From the NCBI GenBank assembly GCA_039683095.1, contig JBDKSB010000012.1, positions 1,117,846 to 1,181,845 on the forward strand: DNA of 64,000 nt. Direction: 5' to 3'. Source of the stretch: Acidobacteriota bacterium. Lineage in GTDB: Bacteria; Acidobacteriota; Aminicenantia; Aminicenantales; Saccharicenantaceae. The translations under genes were made by a program, and so were the position numbers. Below are positions 17,318 through 25,411 of this stretch, in pieces; the first letter of the stretch is position 1, and the number at the start of each line of letters is the position of its first letter. Under the pieces are notes generated by a model. It did no database searches and was not told the DNA's origin. It was given only the letters and a program-made list of their open reading frames with translations.

Positions 17318-17520
17318 AAAAACGGGGGACATGATGCCTGTTTCCTGTTTTCCTCTTTTATCGAAACCCGTACCATGATGCCTTTTCCCCATGATATGGC
17401 GCTCCTGCCATACCCTCTTCCGTTTTGTGTGGGTCGGCCGCTTAACCGGGAAAGTGCATCATGTCCCGCCTTTTATACAGGCGGGAAAATAGGAAATAGG
17501 TATCGTGTCCCCCATTTTGT
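17318..17520. repeat. REP-like palindromic element, copy 2
   Basis: The left arm (17318-17355) and right arm (17480-17520) are imperfect inverted repeats sharing CGGGGGACA...CCT.TTTCCT and its complement with copy 1. Inside, a second pair (near 17371-17390 and 17449-17468) again uses TGATGC and GCATCATGTCCCG. The element fills the 328-base gap between the divergent M55 peptidase and homoserine dehydrogenase genes; apart from a weak promoter nothing else is visible there. Confidence 0.6.
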
Positions 17521-17527
17521 CCTTGGG

Positions 17528-17557
17528 TTGCCCGCCCGTCACCGAATTTGCTATCAT
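17528..17557 (+). promoter_or_regulatory. Weak promoter for homoserine dehydrogenase
   Basis: Extended -10 TGC-TATCAT (17549-17557) with a poor -35 candidate TTGCCC (17528-17533). It lies directly after the REP-like element. Confidence 0.35.
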
Positions 17558-17588
17558 GACGCTTACGAGATCCGCGAGGAGGACACCC

Positions 17589-18629
17589 ATGGAACACAAG
17601 ATCGGGCTCATCGGCTGCGGCACCGTCGGTCAGGGGCTGCTCCAGATCCTGCACGACAAGAAGGACTATCTCCGCGACGCCTTCGGCTTCGAGGCCAGGG
17701 TCGTGGCCATCGCCGACAAGCTCAAGGGCACGCTCCTGGTCCCCGGGGGCATCGACATCCCCGCCGTCCTGGCCCTCCTCGCCGCGGGCAAGGGCCTGGC
17801 CGAGTATCCCCGGGCCGCCGGGGGCCGGACCGAGCCTCTCGACCCGCTGGACATGATCGGCCAAACGGACGCCGACATCATCGCCGAGATGACCTACACC
17901 GACATCAAGACCGGCGAGCCGGCCACGAGCTACATCAGGAAGGCCCTGGAACTCGGCAAGCACGTCGTCACCTCGAACAAGGGCCCGGCCGCCCTCCATT
18001 ACCGCGAGCTCCACGAGCTGGCCAGCCGGAACGGCGTCCAGTTCCGCATCGAAGGCACGGTCATGAGCGGCACGCCGGTCTTCCACCTGGTCGAATGCGG
18101 CCTGGCCGGCAACTCCGTCCGCGAAGTCAAGGGCATCCTCAACGGAACGACCAACTTCATCCTGAGCAAGATGGAGACCGAGGGCATGGATTACGGACCG
18201 GCCCTGGCCCTGGCCCAGAAGCTCGGCTACGCCGAGGCCGACCCGACGGCCGATGTCGAGGGCTTCGACGCCCTGGCCAAGGTCGTCATCCTGTCGAACG
18301 TCCTGCTCGGCGGCTCCCTCAAGACGTCCGACGTCCCCTGCAAGGGCATCTCCTCGATCACCAAGGCCGACGTCGAGGCCGCCAAGGCCCAGGGCTTCCG
18401 CTACAAGCTCATCGGCCAGACCCGGCTCGAGAACGGCGCCGTCAGGGCCGGCGTCTCCCCCCAGAAGCTGCCGCTCTCCGACCCCCTGGCCGGCGTCATG
18501 GGCGCGCAGAACGCCCTGACCTTCGACACCGACCTCATGGGCAAGGTCACCATCCAGGGCGCCGGGGCAGGCAAGATCGAGACCGGATTCGCGATACTCT
18601 CAGATATATTGGCGGTCCACCGGGGCTGA
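17589..18629 (+). CDS. hom: Homoserine dehydrogenase
   Basis: 346 aa from the ATG at 17589, with GAGGA just upstream. Rossmann motif GLIGCGTVGQGLL at residues 6-18, then the dehydrogenase core with VTSNKGPAALHY, GILNGTTNFILSKM and EADPTADVEGFDALAK. It reduces aspartate semialdehyde to homoserine. There is no ACT domain, so no allosteric feedback domain is visible. The next gene acts on activated homoserine, so the pair serves methionine or cysteine metabolism. Confidence 0.93.
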   Translation: MEHKIGLIGCGTVGQGLLQILHDKKDYLRDAFGFEARVVAIADKLKGTLLVPGGIDIPAVLALLAAGKGLAEYPRAAGGRTEPLDPLDMIGQTDADIIAEMTYTDIKTGEPATSYIRKALELGKHVVTSNKGPAALHYRELHELASRNGVQFRIEGTVMSGTPVFHLVECGLAGNSVREVKGILNGTTNFILSKMETEGMDYGPALALAQKLGYAEADPTADVEGFDALAKVVILSNVLLGGSLKTSDVPCKGISSITKADVEAAKAQGFRYKLIGQTRLENGAVRAGVSPQKLPLSDPLAGVMGAQNALTFDTDLMGKVTIQGAGAGKIETGFAILSDILAVHRG

Positions 18630-18663
18630 AACGCCGGGGGGGGCGGTCCCCCAGACGGCCGGC

Positions 18664-18693
18664 TTGACTCTTCCCCTGCCTTCTTTATATGCT
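18664..18693 (+). promoter_or_regulatory. Promoter upstream of the Cys/Met PLP enzyme
   Basis: TTGACT at 18664-18669, with TATATG (spacer 16) or TATGCT (spacer 18) as -10. This leaves a leader of about 90 bases with no recognisable riboswitch. Confidence 0.5.
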
Positions 18694-18790
18694 AGGGACG
18701 CAGCTTTGGCTGTGTCATGCCGTTTGCCCTAAGAACGCTCTCCCGGCCCTCGAGGCCGTCGTCTGCCATCCGATCCCCACAGGAGGTCCC

Positions 18791-20197
18791 ATGAGTACCG
18801 CCCCGACCTATTCGCCCGGCGTCATGAAGTACGTCGAGGCCGCCAAAGAGCTCCTGGCCGAGCGCGACGCCGCCCTGGCCCGGATGAAGGCGATGCGCTT
18901 CGACACCATCGCCGTCCACGGGCTCTACACCGTCGAAGAGGCGCTCAAGAGGAACCAGGGGGCCGTCATCGAGCCCCTGTACCTGTCCACGTCCCAGGCC
19001 TACGCCGATTCCGACGAGCTCGAGGCAGCCCTGGCCTACCTCGTCCCGACCTGGTGCTACACGCGGATCGCCAACCCGACCACCTATTATCTCGAATGGG
19101 TCATGGCCCTGCTCGAGGGCTACCGCACGGGCTGGGACACGTCCTGCTGCGTCACGGCCTCGGGCATGGGGGCCATCATGTCCGCGGTCGATCCCCTCCT
19201 GGTCAAGCAAAAGGAGGGCCCTGAGCGCATCAATTTCGTCTCCTGCATCCAGGTCTACGGCGGAACGTTCCAGCACTTCTCGCTCCGTAAGATGCAGGAG
19301 CGCGGCATCGAGTGCCGCTGGGTCAGGCACCCCTGGGACATCCAGGACTGGAAGTCGAAGATCGACGAGGACACCCGCTTCCTCTACATGGAGATGCCTT
19401 CCAATCCCCAGCAGTCCTTCGCCGACATCAAGGCCCTGGCCGACCTCGCCCACTCCTGGGAGATCCCGGTCATCGTCGACGCCACCTGCGCGACGCCGGC
19501 CCTGATGCGGCCGATCGCCCACGGCGCCGACATCGTCGTCCACTCGCTGACGAAGTCGATCACGTCCGGCGGCTTCGCCATCGGCGGAGCGCTCATCAGC
19601 CGCAAGCCCATCACGACCAAGGTCAGGAACGACCATCCCCTGTTCAAGGACAGCTACGCCGAATACGTCAAGTTCCTGCCCTACCGGGACAACGGGCCGG
19701 CTTCGGCGCCGGTCAACGCCCTCTTCGCCCTGAACGACCTGCGGACCCTGCGCTCGAAGATGGACCTCGTCAGCGCCAATTGCCAGACGATCGCCGAGCA
19801 CCTCCAGAAGCACCCGAAGGTCTACCAGGTCGACTACCTCGGCCTGCCCAGCTACCATCTTCACGAGATGGCCGCCAGGTACATGAAGCTGGTCGATTCC
19901 GACGACGGGACGGGCCGCGAGATCAACCGCTACGGCCACCTGATGAGCTTCCGGGTCGACGGGCCGCCGGAGAACGCCCGCAGGGTCTTCGACCGGTTCA
20001 AGATGATCTACCGGGCCACCGACCTGGGCCGGATCAAGAGCGTGGCCACCATCCCGGCCATCTCGACCCATCAGCAGCAGGGCGAGGAGGCCCGGCGCGC
20101 GGCCGACGTTCCGCCCCAGCTCATCCGGCTCTGCGTCGGCGCCGAGCATCCCGACGACATCATCGCCGACCTCGACCAGGCCCTGAAGGCGCTCTAG
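18791..20197 (+). CDS. Cys/Met metabolism PLP-dependent enzyme (cystathionine synthase/lyase or sulfhydrylase type)
   Basis: 468 aa from the ATG at 18791, behind AGGAGG. The fold-type I core shows TSQAYADSDEL, SGMGAI for PLP phosphate binding, DATCATPALMRP with the ring-binding Asp, and VHSLTKSITSGG with the Schiff-base Lys. The family makes homocysteine or cystathionine from O-acyl-homoserine, or cleaves sulfur amino acids. It is longer than MetB/MetC (~390 aa) because of an N-terminal extension of about 60 residues, closer to MetY-like proteins. Placement after hom supports a biosynthetic role; the exact reaction is open. Confidence 0.85.
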   Translation: MSTAPTYSPGVMKYVEAAKELLAERDAALARMKAMRFDTIAVHGLYTVEEALKRNQGAVIEPLYLSTSQAYADSDELEAALAYLVPTWCYTRIANPTTYYLEWVMALLEGYRTGWDTSCCVTASGMGAIMSAVDPLLVKQKEGPERINFVSCIQVYGGTFQHFSLRKMQERGIECRWVRHPWDIQDWKSKIDEDTRFLYMEMPSNPQQSFADIKALADLAHSWEIPVIVDATCATPALMRPIAHGADIVVHSLTKSITSGGFAIGGALISRKPITTKVRNDHPLFKDSYAEYVKFLPYRDNGPASAPVNALFALNDLRTLRSKMDLVSANCQTIAEHLQKHPKVYQVDYLGLPSYHLHEMAARYMKLVDSDDGTGREINRYGHLMSFRVDGPPENARRVFDRFKMIYRATDLGRIKSVATIPAISTHQQQGEEARRAADVPPQLIRLCVGAEHPDDIIADLDQALKAL

Positions 20198-20232
20198 GCC
20201 CGCCGCCGGCGGCGCCAACAGCGCCGGCGGGC
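20198..20232. terminator. GC-rich hairpin between convergent genes
   Basis: GCGCCGGCGGGC (20221-20232) pairs with much of the preceding GCCCGCC...GGCGC. No T-run follows on either strand, so it is a weak candidate for a shared end-of-transcript structure. Confidence 0.3.
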
Positions 20233-20265
20233 GCGGGAACCGGGACCGGGACGGCCGGAAGGCCG

Positions 20266-21102
20266 TCAGCCCCGCCGGGCGAAGATCGATCCGGCGATGC
20301 CGAACGCGCCGCAGATCTCGCCGATCTCCGCGTCGTTCAGGCCTTCGCCCGCCTCGCCGATCGTCAGGTTCAGGTACTCGTAGCGGGCCGCCGTCTCAGC
20401 GTACTCGATCCGGTCCACGGCGCGGGTGACGGACCTGTCCGAGCGGGCGATGACGCCGTGCTTGCTCCAGACCGCGATCCGGTGGGAGCGCAGCGCGGCG
20501 GACGTCGCGGCCACGAGCCCGGCCGAGCCGGGGACCTGGAAGCGGATGGAGCCGAGCCCTTCCGGCAGGTTCACGACCGTCTCCGGCTGCCAGCGCAGCA
20601 GGCGGCGGCTCAACTCGTCCTCGGACCTATAGAGTGGGATGTGGCTCAGGTAGGTCAGGAACACCGGCTGGGCGTGGACCACGGCATGGAAGTTCGTGCC
20701 CGTCGCCGCGACCTGGTCCTGGTGCACGGCCAGGTGGGAGTTGAGCTCGCTGGTGAGCCGGGCGAACAGGCGCCGCGGCGACGTGTAGAGCCGGCCGGTC
20801 AGGCCGCCCTCGTCGACGGTGACGATCCCCAGGTTGGCCGCCGGGTCGTGGAGGATCTCGCGCAGCCGGCGGCCGGATCCGGTCACGAGCAGCGAGCCCC
20901 CGGCCAGGGCCGGCGCGGCGACCGGCAGGTCGATCGCCTCCGCGTTCGGGAAGCGGCGCCGAGCCTCGATCGGCCAGCTGGCGTAGGCCGAGATGTTGCC
21001 CGCGGCGCCCTCGCAGGAATCGATCTGGGACAGGCGCTGGCCGGCCTCGCCGATCATGGCGACGAACTCGTCCAGCTCAGGGAACGGCGCATCGATGGAC
21101 AT
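20266..21102 (-). CDS. Class II aldolase, rhamnulose-1-phosphate aldolase-like
   Basis: 278 aa from the ATG at 21102, which has GAGGAG upstream. Length matches RhaD (~275 aa). GAAGNISAY near residue 40 and TGSGRRL are phosphate-binding; NFHAVVHAQP carries the zinc-binding histidines, and VWSKHGVIARS is the third-histidine segment typical of RhaD. The reaction would cleave rhamnulose-1-phosphate to DHAP and lactaldehyde. No rhamnose isomerase or kinase is nearby, so the sugar is uncertain. The aldehyde dehydrogenase at 23.8-25.3 kb could oxidise lactaldehyde, but this is speculation. Confidence 0.8.
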   Translation of the reverse strand: MSIDAPFPELDEFVAMIGEAGQRLSQIDSCEGAAGNISAYASWPIEARRRFPNAEAIDLPVAAPALAGGSLLVTGSGRRLREILHDPAANLGIVTVDEGGLTGRLYTSPRRLFARLTSELNSHLAVHQDQVAATGTNFHAVVHAQPVFLTYLSHIPLYRSEDELSRRLLRWQPETVVNLPEGLGSIRFQVPGSAGLVAATSAALRSHRIAVWSKHGVIARSDRSVTRAVDRIEYAETAARYEYLNLTIGEAGEGLNDAEIGEICGAFGIAGSIFARRG

Positions 21103-21182
21103 GGGACTGCTCCTCTCGCGCGGCATTATCGGCCCCGTCTCCGGCGGATGTCAAGGCTTCGCCGTCCCGGGACGGGACCGGC

Positions 21183-22106
21183 TCAGCCGAACTCCTCGGG
21201 CCGGATGCCCTTGAGATAGTCGACAAAACGGCGGTTGGCGTCGAGGCCCGCCTTCTTTTTTTTCTGGTAGATGGAGAAGAGGTCCTCCTTGACGCGGATG
21301 CCCGGAAAAAGATTGACCAGCCGGCGGCGGCGGAGATCCGGGACGATGGCGTACTTGGGGAGGAGGGCGATGCCGAGCCCTTCGGCCGCAGCGTTGATGA
21401 TGCCGCGGATATGGTCGATCTCGATGACCGATTCCCGCTTGAAGGCCGGCTGCTCCTCCCGGGGGATCTCGTGCACGAACCGGCCCCACCAGGCGGCGTT
21501 CTTGTCCAGGGAGATGATCGTCTGCCCCTCGAGGTCCTTGGCCGCCGCGACGGTCCGGCCCCTCAGGTAGGACGGGGCGGCGACGACGGCGTATTCCTCC
21601 CGGAAGAGATCCGTCCGTTCGAGCCCGGCCAGGGCGTGCTGGCGGCAGTCGACGATCAGGTCGACGTCGTCGCTTATCAGGGCCGGCAGGGGATCGTTGG
21701 TGAACCGGAGATCGACACGGATGTCCGGGTTGCGGGCCAGGAAGGGCTTCAGGTGCCGGACGAGGACCAGCGTCCCGAATTCGACCGTCGCCCCCAGCCG
21801 GATCGTCCGGACGCGCCGGACGCCCGTCGACAGCGCATCCTCGGCCTTCTCGAGCTCGCCGAAGATGGCCCGGCAGCTGCGCGCCAGCTCCTGGCCCTCG
21901 GCCGTCAGGGCCAGGCGCCTGCCCCGCCGCGCGACCAGCTCGCACCCGGCGCTCGTCTCGAGCTTCCGGATGGCGTGGCTGACGGCCGATTGGCTGACAT
22001 GGATCCGGCCGGCGGCCCGGGTGAAGCTGAGGGTCTGGGACAGGGCGTAAAAGGTCCGCAGCTGGTAGAGGTCGAGCCTCGTATGAACCTTATTCATGCT
22101 TATCAT
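21183..22106 (-). CDS. LysR family transcriptional regulator
   Basis: 307 aa. The winged HTH is at residues ~12-70 (LRTFYALSQTLSFTRAAGRI, then SQSAVSHAIRKLE). The effector-binding domain occupies ~95-300 (IRLGATVEFGTLVLVRHL onwards). Divergent from the PruA gene, which is the classical LysR arrangement, so regulation of that dehydrogenase and of itself is likely. A second possible start three codons in (MNKV) cannot be excluded. A palindrome overlaps the start codon. Confidence 0.93.
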   Translation of the reverse strand: MISMNKVHTRLDLYQLRTFYALSQTLSFTRAAGRIHVSQSAVSHAIRKLETSAGCELVARRGRRLALTAEGQELARSCRAIFGELEKAEDALSTGVRRVRTIRLGATVEFGTLVLVRHLKPFLARNPDIRVDLRFTNDPLPALISDDVDLIVDCRQHALAGLERTDLFREEYAVVAAPSYLRGRTVAAAKDLEGQTIISLDKNAAWWGRFVHEIPREEQPAFKRESVIEIDHIRGIINAAAEGLGIALLPKYAIVPDLRRRRLVNLFPGIRVKEDLFSIYQKKKKAGLDANRRFVDYLKGIRPEEFG

Positions 22107-22116
22107 AAATATTATG
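22104..22116. promoter_or_regulatory. Candidate LysR operator palindrome
   Basis: CATAA-ATA-TTATG, a perfect 13-base palindrome in the LysR/PruA divergent region, overlapping the LysR start codon. AT-rich palindromes of this type are usual LysR sites. Confidence 0.4.
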
Positions 22117-22187
22117 CGCTTTTTTTATAGCCATGTCCATGCTAACTTCCGCCTGTCAGGCCTGAAGTCCGATCGACGGAGGGAGCC

Positions 22188-23828
22188 ATGGAAGCGAACC
22201 GATGCACGGTGCCGAAGCCCGAGAGCGAGGCTGTCCGGGACTACGGTCCGGGCTCCGAGGACAAGCGCCTGTTGAAAGAAGCGCTGAAGAGCGCGCTCGA
22301 CCGCCCGGTCGAGATCCCGCTGGTCATCGGCGGAGCCGGCGTCACGACGGGCCGAATGACGGAGATCCGCTGCCCCCACGACCGGTCCGCGCTTCTCGGG
22401 TCGTACCACACGGCGGGCCGGGAGGAGGCCCTGGCGGCCGTCGAGGCGGCCCTGAAGGCCAAGCGGGACTGGGAAAGGACACGCTGGCAGGACCGGGCGG
22501 CCATTTTCCTCCGGGCCGCCGACCTCCTGGCCGGGCGGTACCGCTGCGATATCGTCGCGGCCACGATGCTCGGCCAGAGCAAGAACGTCTTCCAGGCCGA
22601 GATCGACGCGGCCTGCGAGCTGGCCGATTACCTGCGCTTCAACGTGGCCTTCATGAGCCGCATCTACGCCGATCAGCCCGAGGACCAGGCTCCCGGGACC
22701 TGGACCCGCCTCGACTACCGGGCCCTGGACGGCTTCGTCTTCGCCGTGACCCCGTTCAACTTCACGGCCATCGGCGGCAATCTGCCGACGGCCCCGGCCA
22801 TGATGGGCAACACCGCGGTCTGGAAGCCGGCCAGCACGGCCGTCCTCAGCGCCTCCGTTTTCATGCGCATCCTGACCGAGGCCGGCCTGCCCCCGGGCGT
22901 CATCAATATGGTCCCGGGGCGCGGGGCGGACGTCGGCGACCCGGTCATCGATCACCGGGACCTGGCCGGCGTCCATTTCACCGGATCGAACGGGACCTTC
23001 GAGGCGATCTGGCACCGGGTCGGCGTCAACGTCAAGAACGCCGCCTACCGGAATTATCCGCGGCTCGTCGGGGAAACGGGGGGCAAGGACTTCGTCGTCG
23101 CCGCCCCGGACGCCGACCCGGAGGCCGTCGTGACGGCCCTTTTCCGGGGAGCCTTCGAGTACCAGGGCCAGAAATGCTCGGCCACCAGCCGGGCCTACAT
23201 CCCGCGGTCCATGTGGCCGGGGATCAGGAGCCGGCTGGCGGACCTGGCTTCAGGCGTCCTGGTCGGGGACGTGACCGACTTCAGGACGTTCATGGGCGCC
23301 GTCATCGACAAGCCCGCCTTCGACAACATCGTGAACTACATCGAATATGCCCGCGCTTCCAGGGAGGCGGATATCGTCATCGGGGGGACCTATGATGACA
23401 GCCGCGGCTATTTCGTCCGGCCCACGGTCATCGAAACGGCCGACCCGAGGTTCAGGACCATGGAAGAGGAGATCTTCGGCCCCGTCCTGACCGTCCATGT
23501 CTATCCCGACGGGGAATTCGAGCGGACGCTCGATCTCATCGATTCGACCAGCCCCTACGCCCTGACCGGCGCCGTCTTTTCGACGGGCCGCGAGGCGATC
23601 CGCCTGGCCCTGGAGCGGCTGGCCCATGCGGCCGGCAACTTCTATGTCAACGACAAGACCACGGGAGCCTGCGTCGGGCGGCAGCCTTTCGGCGGGGGCA
23701 GGATGAGCGGCACGAACGACAAGGCCGGCAGCGCCCTCAACCTCATCCGCTGGACGAGCCCGCGGACGATCAAGGAGAACTTCGACCCGCCGCGGACGAT
23801 CGACTACCCGCACATGGCCGAAGCCTAG
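22188..23828 (+). CDS. pruA: 1-pyrroline-5-carboxylate / L-glutamate gamma-semialdehyde dehydrogenase
   Basis: 546 aa, matching the mitochondrial-type P5C dehydrogenase (~540 aa) and not the PutA domain. Signature residues: AVTPFNFTAIGGNLPTAP, GNTAVWKPA, FTGSNGTFEAIW, GETGGKDFVV with the general-base Glu, and GQKCSATSRAY with the catalytic Cys. It oxidises glutamate semialdehyde to glutamate with NAD+, in proline and arginine/ornithine breakdown. GGAGGG precedes the start. No proline dehydrogenase gene is adjacent. Divergent LysR gene probably controls it. Confidence 0.93.
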   Translation: MEANRCTVPKPESEAVRDYGPGSEDKRLLKEALKSALDRPVEIPLVIGGAGVTTGRMTEIRCPHDRSALLGSYHTAGREEALAAVEAALKAKRDWERTRWQDRAAIFLRAADLLAGRYRCDIVAATMLGQSKNVFQAEIDAACELADYLRFNVAFMSRIYADQPEDQAPGTWTRLDYRALDGFVFAVTPFNFTAIGGNLPTAPAMMGNTAVWKPASTAVLSASVFMRILTEAGLPPGVINMVPGRGADVGDPVIDHRDLAGVHFTGSNGTFEAIWHRVGVNVKNAAYRNYPRLVGETGGKDFVVAAPDADPEAVVTALFRGAFEYQGQKCSATSRAYIPRSMWPGIRSRLADLASGVLVGDVTDFRTFMGAVIDKPAFDNIVNYIEYARASREADIVIGGTYDDSRGYFVRPTVIETADPRFRTMEEEIFGPVLTVHVYPDGEFERTLDLIDSTSPYALTGAVFSTGREAIRLALERLAHAAGNFYVNDKTTGACVGRQPFGGGRMSGTNDKAGSALNLIRWTSPRTIKENFDPPRTIDYPHMAEA

Positions 23829-23831
23829 GGC

Positions 23832-25253
23832 TCAGGACTTCGGCAGGTACCAGCAGATGACCTTGGGCTCGGTCATCTCCTGGAGGGAGAACTTGATGCC
23901 CTCGCGGCCGAGGCCGGAGCTCTTGATGCCCCCGAAGGGCATGGAATCCAGCCGGTAATCGGTCGAGTCGTTGATCATGACCCCGCCGCAATCCAGGCCG
24001 TAGGCCAGCTTGAAGGCCATGTCGACGTCCCGGGTGAACAGGGCGGCGTGAAGGCCGTAGTCGATGCTGTTGGCCTCGGCCAGGGCCTGGTCGGCGTCGT
24101 CCACCGGGTAGAGGTTGACGGTCGGGCCGAAGACCTCTTCGGCATGGACCTTGGCCGTCTTCGGCACGCCCTCGAGAACGGTCGGCTCGAGGAGGGCGCC
24201 CGTGCGCCGTCCGCCCGCCAGGACCCTGGCCCCGGCCTTCTCCGCCTCCCGGACCCAGCCTTCGAGCCGCTGGGCCTCGCCCTCCGTGATCATCGGGCCC
24301 ATGTCCGTCTCTTCCTTGAGCTTGTCGCCGATCTTGTAGCCCCTGGTGATGTCCACGAAGCGCTTCTTGAAAGGCTCGTAGACGTCCCGGTGGACGTAGA
24401 TGCGCTGGACGCCGATGCAGTTCTGGCCGGCGGCCCAGAAGGCGCCGGAGACGCAGGTCTCGGCCGCCCACTCCAGGTCGGCGTCCTTCCAGACGATGAC
24501 CGGCGAATTGGAGCCGAGCTCCATGCCGATCTTCTTCAGGCCGGCGAGCTTGGTGATGCGCAGCCCCGCCTCGACGCCGCCCGTGAACGAGATCATGCGC
24601 GGCCGCGGGTCGGCCACCATCGCGTCGCCGATCTCGCCCCCGTAGCCGGTGATGACCTGCATGACGAGCGGCGGCAGGCCGGCTTCCATGAAGGCCTGGA
24701 CCAGCTTGACCCCCGACAGCGGCGTGACCGTGGCCGGCTTGAGCACGACGGAATTGCCGGCCGCGACGGCCGGGCCCAGCTTGTGGGCGACCAGGTTCAG
24801 AGGGTCGTTGAAGGGCGTGATGGCCAGGACGATGCCGATGGGCACGCGCTCGTAATAGCCGCGCCGCTTCTCGCCGCCCGGGAACGAGCTGAAGGGGATG
24901 GTCTCGCCCTGGATGCGCTTGGACTCCTCGGCCGAGGCCGTCAGGGTGTTGACGCAGCGCCGGGCTTCCTTGCGGGCCTCGCGGATGGTCTTCGAGCCCT
25001 CCCGCGCGATCGTCGTGGCGAAATCGTCGAGGCGGCTTTCCACGATCCGGGCCGTCTTGAACAGGATCTGGGCCCGGTCGTAGACGCTCATCTTCCGCGA
25101 GACCTCGAAGCCCTCGGCCGCCGCGGCGATGGCCTTGTCCACGTCGGCCGCGCCGCCGCGCGGCACCGTGTCGACCAGGGAGTTGTCGAAGGGATCCCGG
25201 ACCTCGATCTTCTTCTCGCGGTCCACCCACTCGCCGCCCAGGAGCATCTTCAT
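23832..25253 (-). CDS. NAD(P)-dependent aldehyde dehydrogenase
   Basis: 473 aa. The full ALDH fold is present: ITPFNDPLNLVAHKLGPA, NSVVLKPA, SFTGGVEAG, ELGSNSPVIV with the Glu base, GQNCIGVQRIYV with the catalytic Cys, and EEVFGPTV. It resembles lactaldehyde, glyceraldehyde-3-phosphate (non-phosphorylating) and sulfoacetaldehyde dehydrogenases; sequence alone does not choose. Strong SD (GGAGGGC) before 25253. Convergent with pruA, three bases apart. Confidence 0.9.
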   Translation of the reverse strand: MKMLLGGEWVDREKKIEVRDPFDNSLVDTVPRGGAADVDKAIAAAAEGFEVSRKMSVYDRAQILFKTARIVESRLDDFATTIAREGSKTIREARKEARRCVNTLTASAEESKRIQGETIPFSSFPGGEKRRGYYERVPIGIVLAITPFNDPLNLVAHKLGPAVAAGNSVVLKPATVTPLSGVKLVQAFMEAGLPPLVMQVITGYGGEIGDAMVADPRPRMISFTGGVEAGLRITKLAGLKKIGMELGSNSPVIVWKDADLEWAAETCVSGAFWAAGQNCIGVQRIYVHRDVYEPFKKRFVDITRGYKIGDKLKEETDMGPMITEGEAQRLEGWVREAEKAGARVLAGGRRTGALLEPTVLEGVPKTAKVHAEEVFGPTVNLYPVDDADQALAEANSIDYGLHAALFTRDVDMAFKLAYGLDCGGVMINDSTDYRLDSMPFGGIKSSGLGREGIKFSLQEMTEPKVICWYLPKS

Positions 25254-25375
25254 GGTCGCCCTCCTCGCCTCAACGAATGGACCTCCGGAGCGAGGCCGGA
25301 GGCCCCGGACAAGGAGGAATACTACCGGCAGCCGCGGGGGCTGTCAAGGATCCCCGCCCCCCTCCGCGCGGCCGG

Positions 25376-25404
25376 TTGAATTCCCCCGGCGCATCCTTTA
25401 CAAT
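25376..25404 (+). promoter_or_regulatory. murA promoter, apparently leaderless
   Basis: TTGAAT (25376-25381), 17-base spacer, TACAAT (25399-25404). Only seven bases separate the -10 from the ATG at 25412, so transcription would begin at or next to the start codon. Confidence 0.65.
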
Positions 25405-25411
25405 CGGCCCG

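Noticed and set aside
18630-18790. SAM or other methionine riboswitch before the Cys/Met PLP enzyme
   Set aside because: I could not find the conserved stems or core of known SAM riboswitch classes in the 90-base leader.
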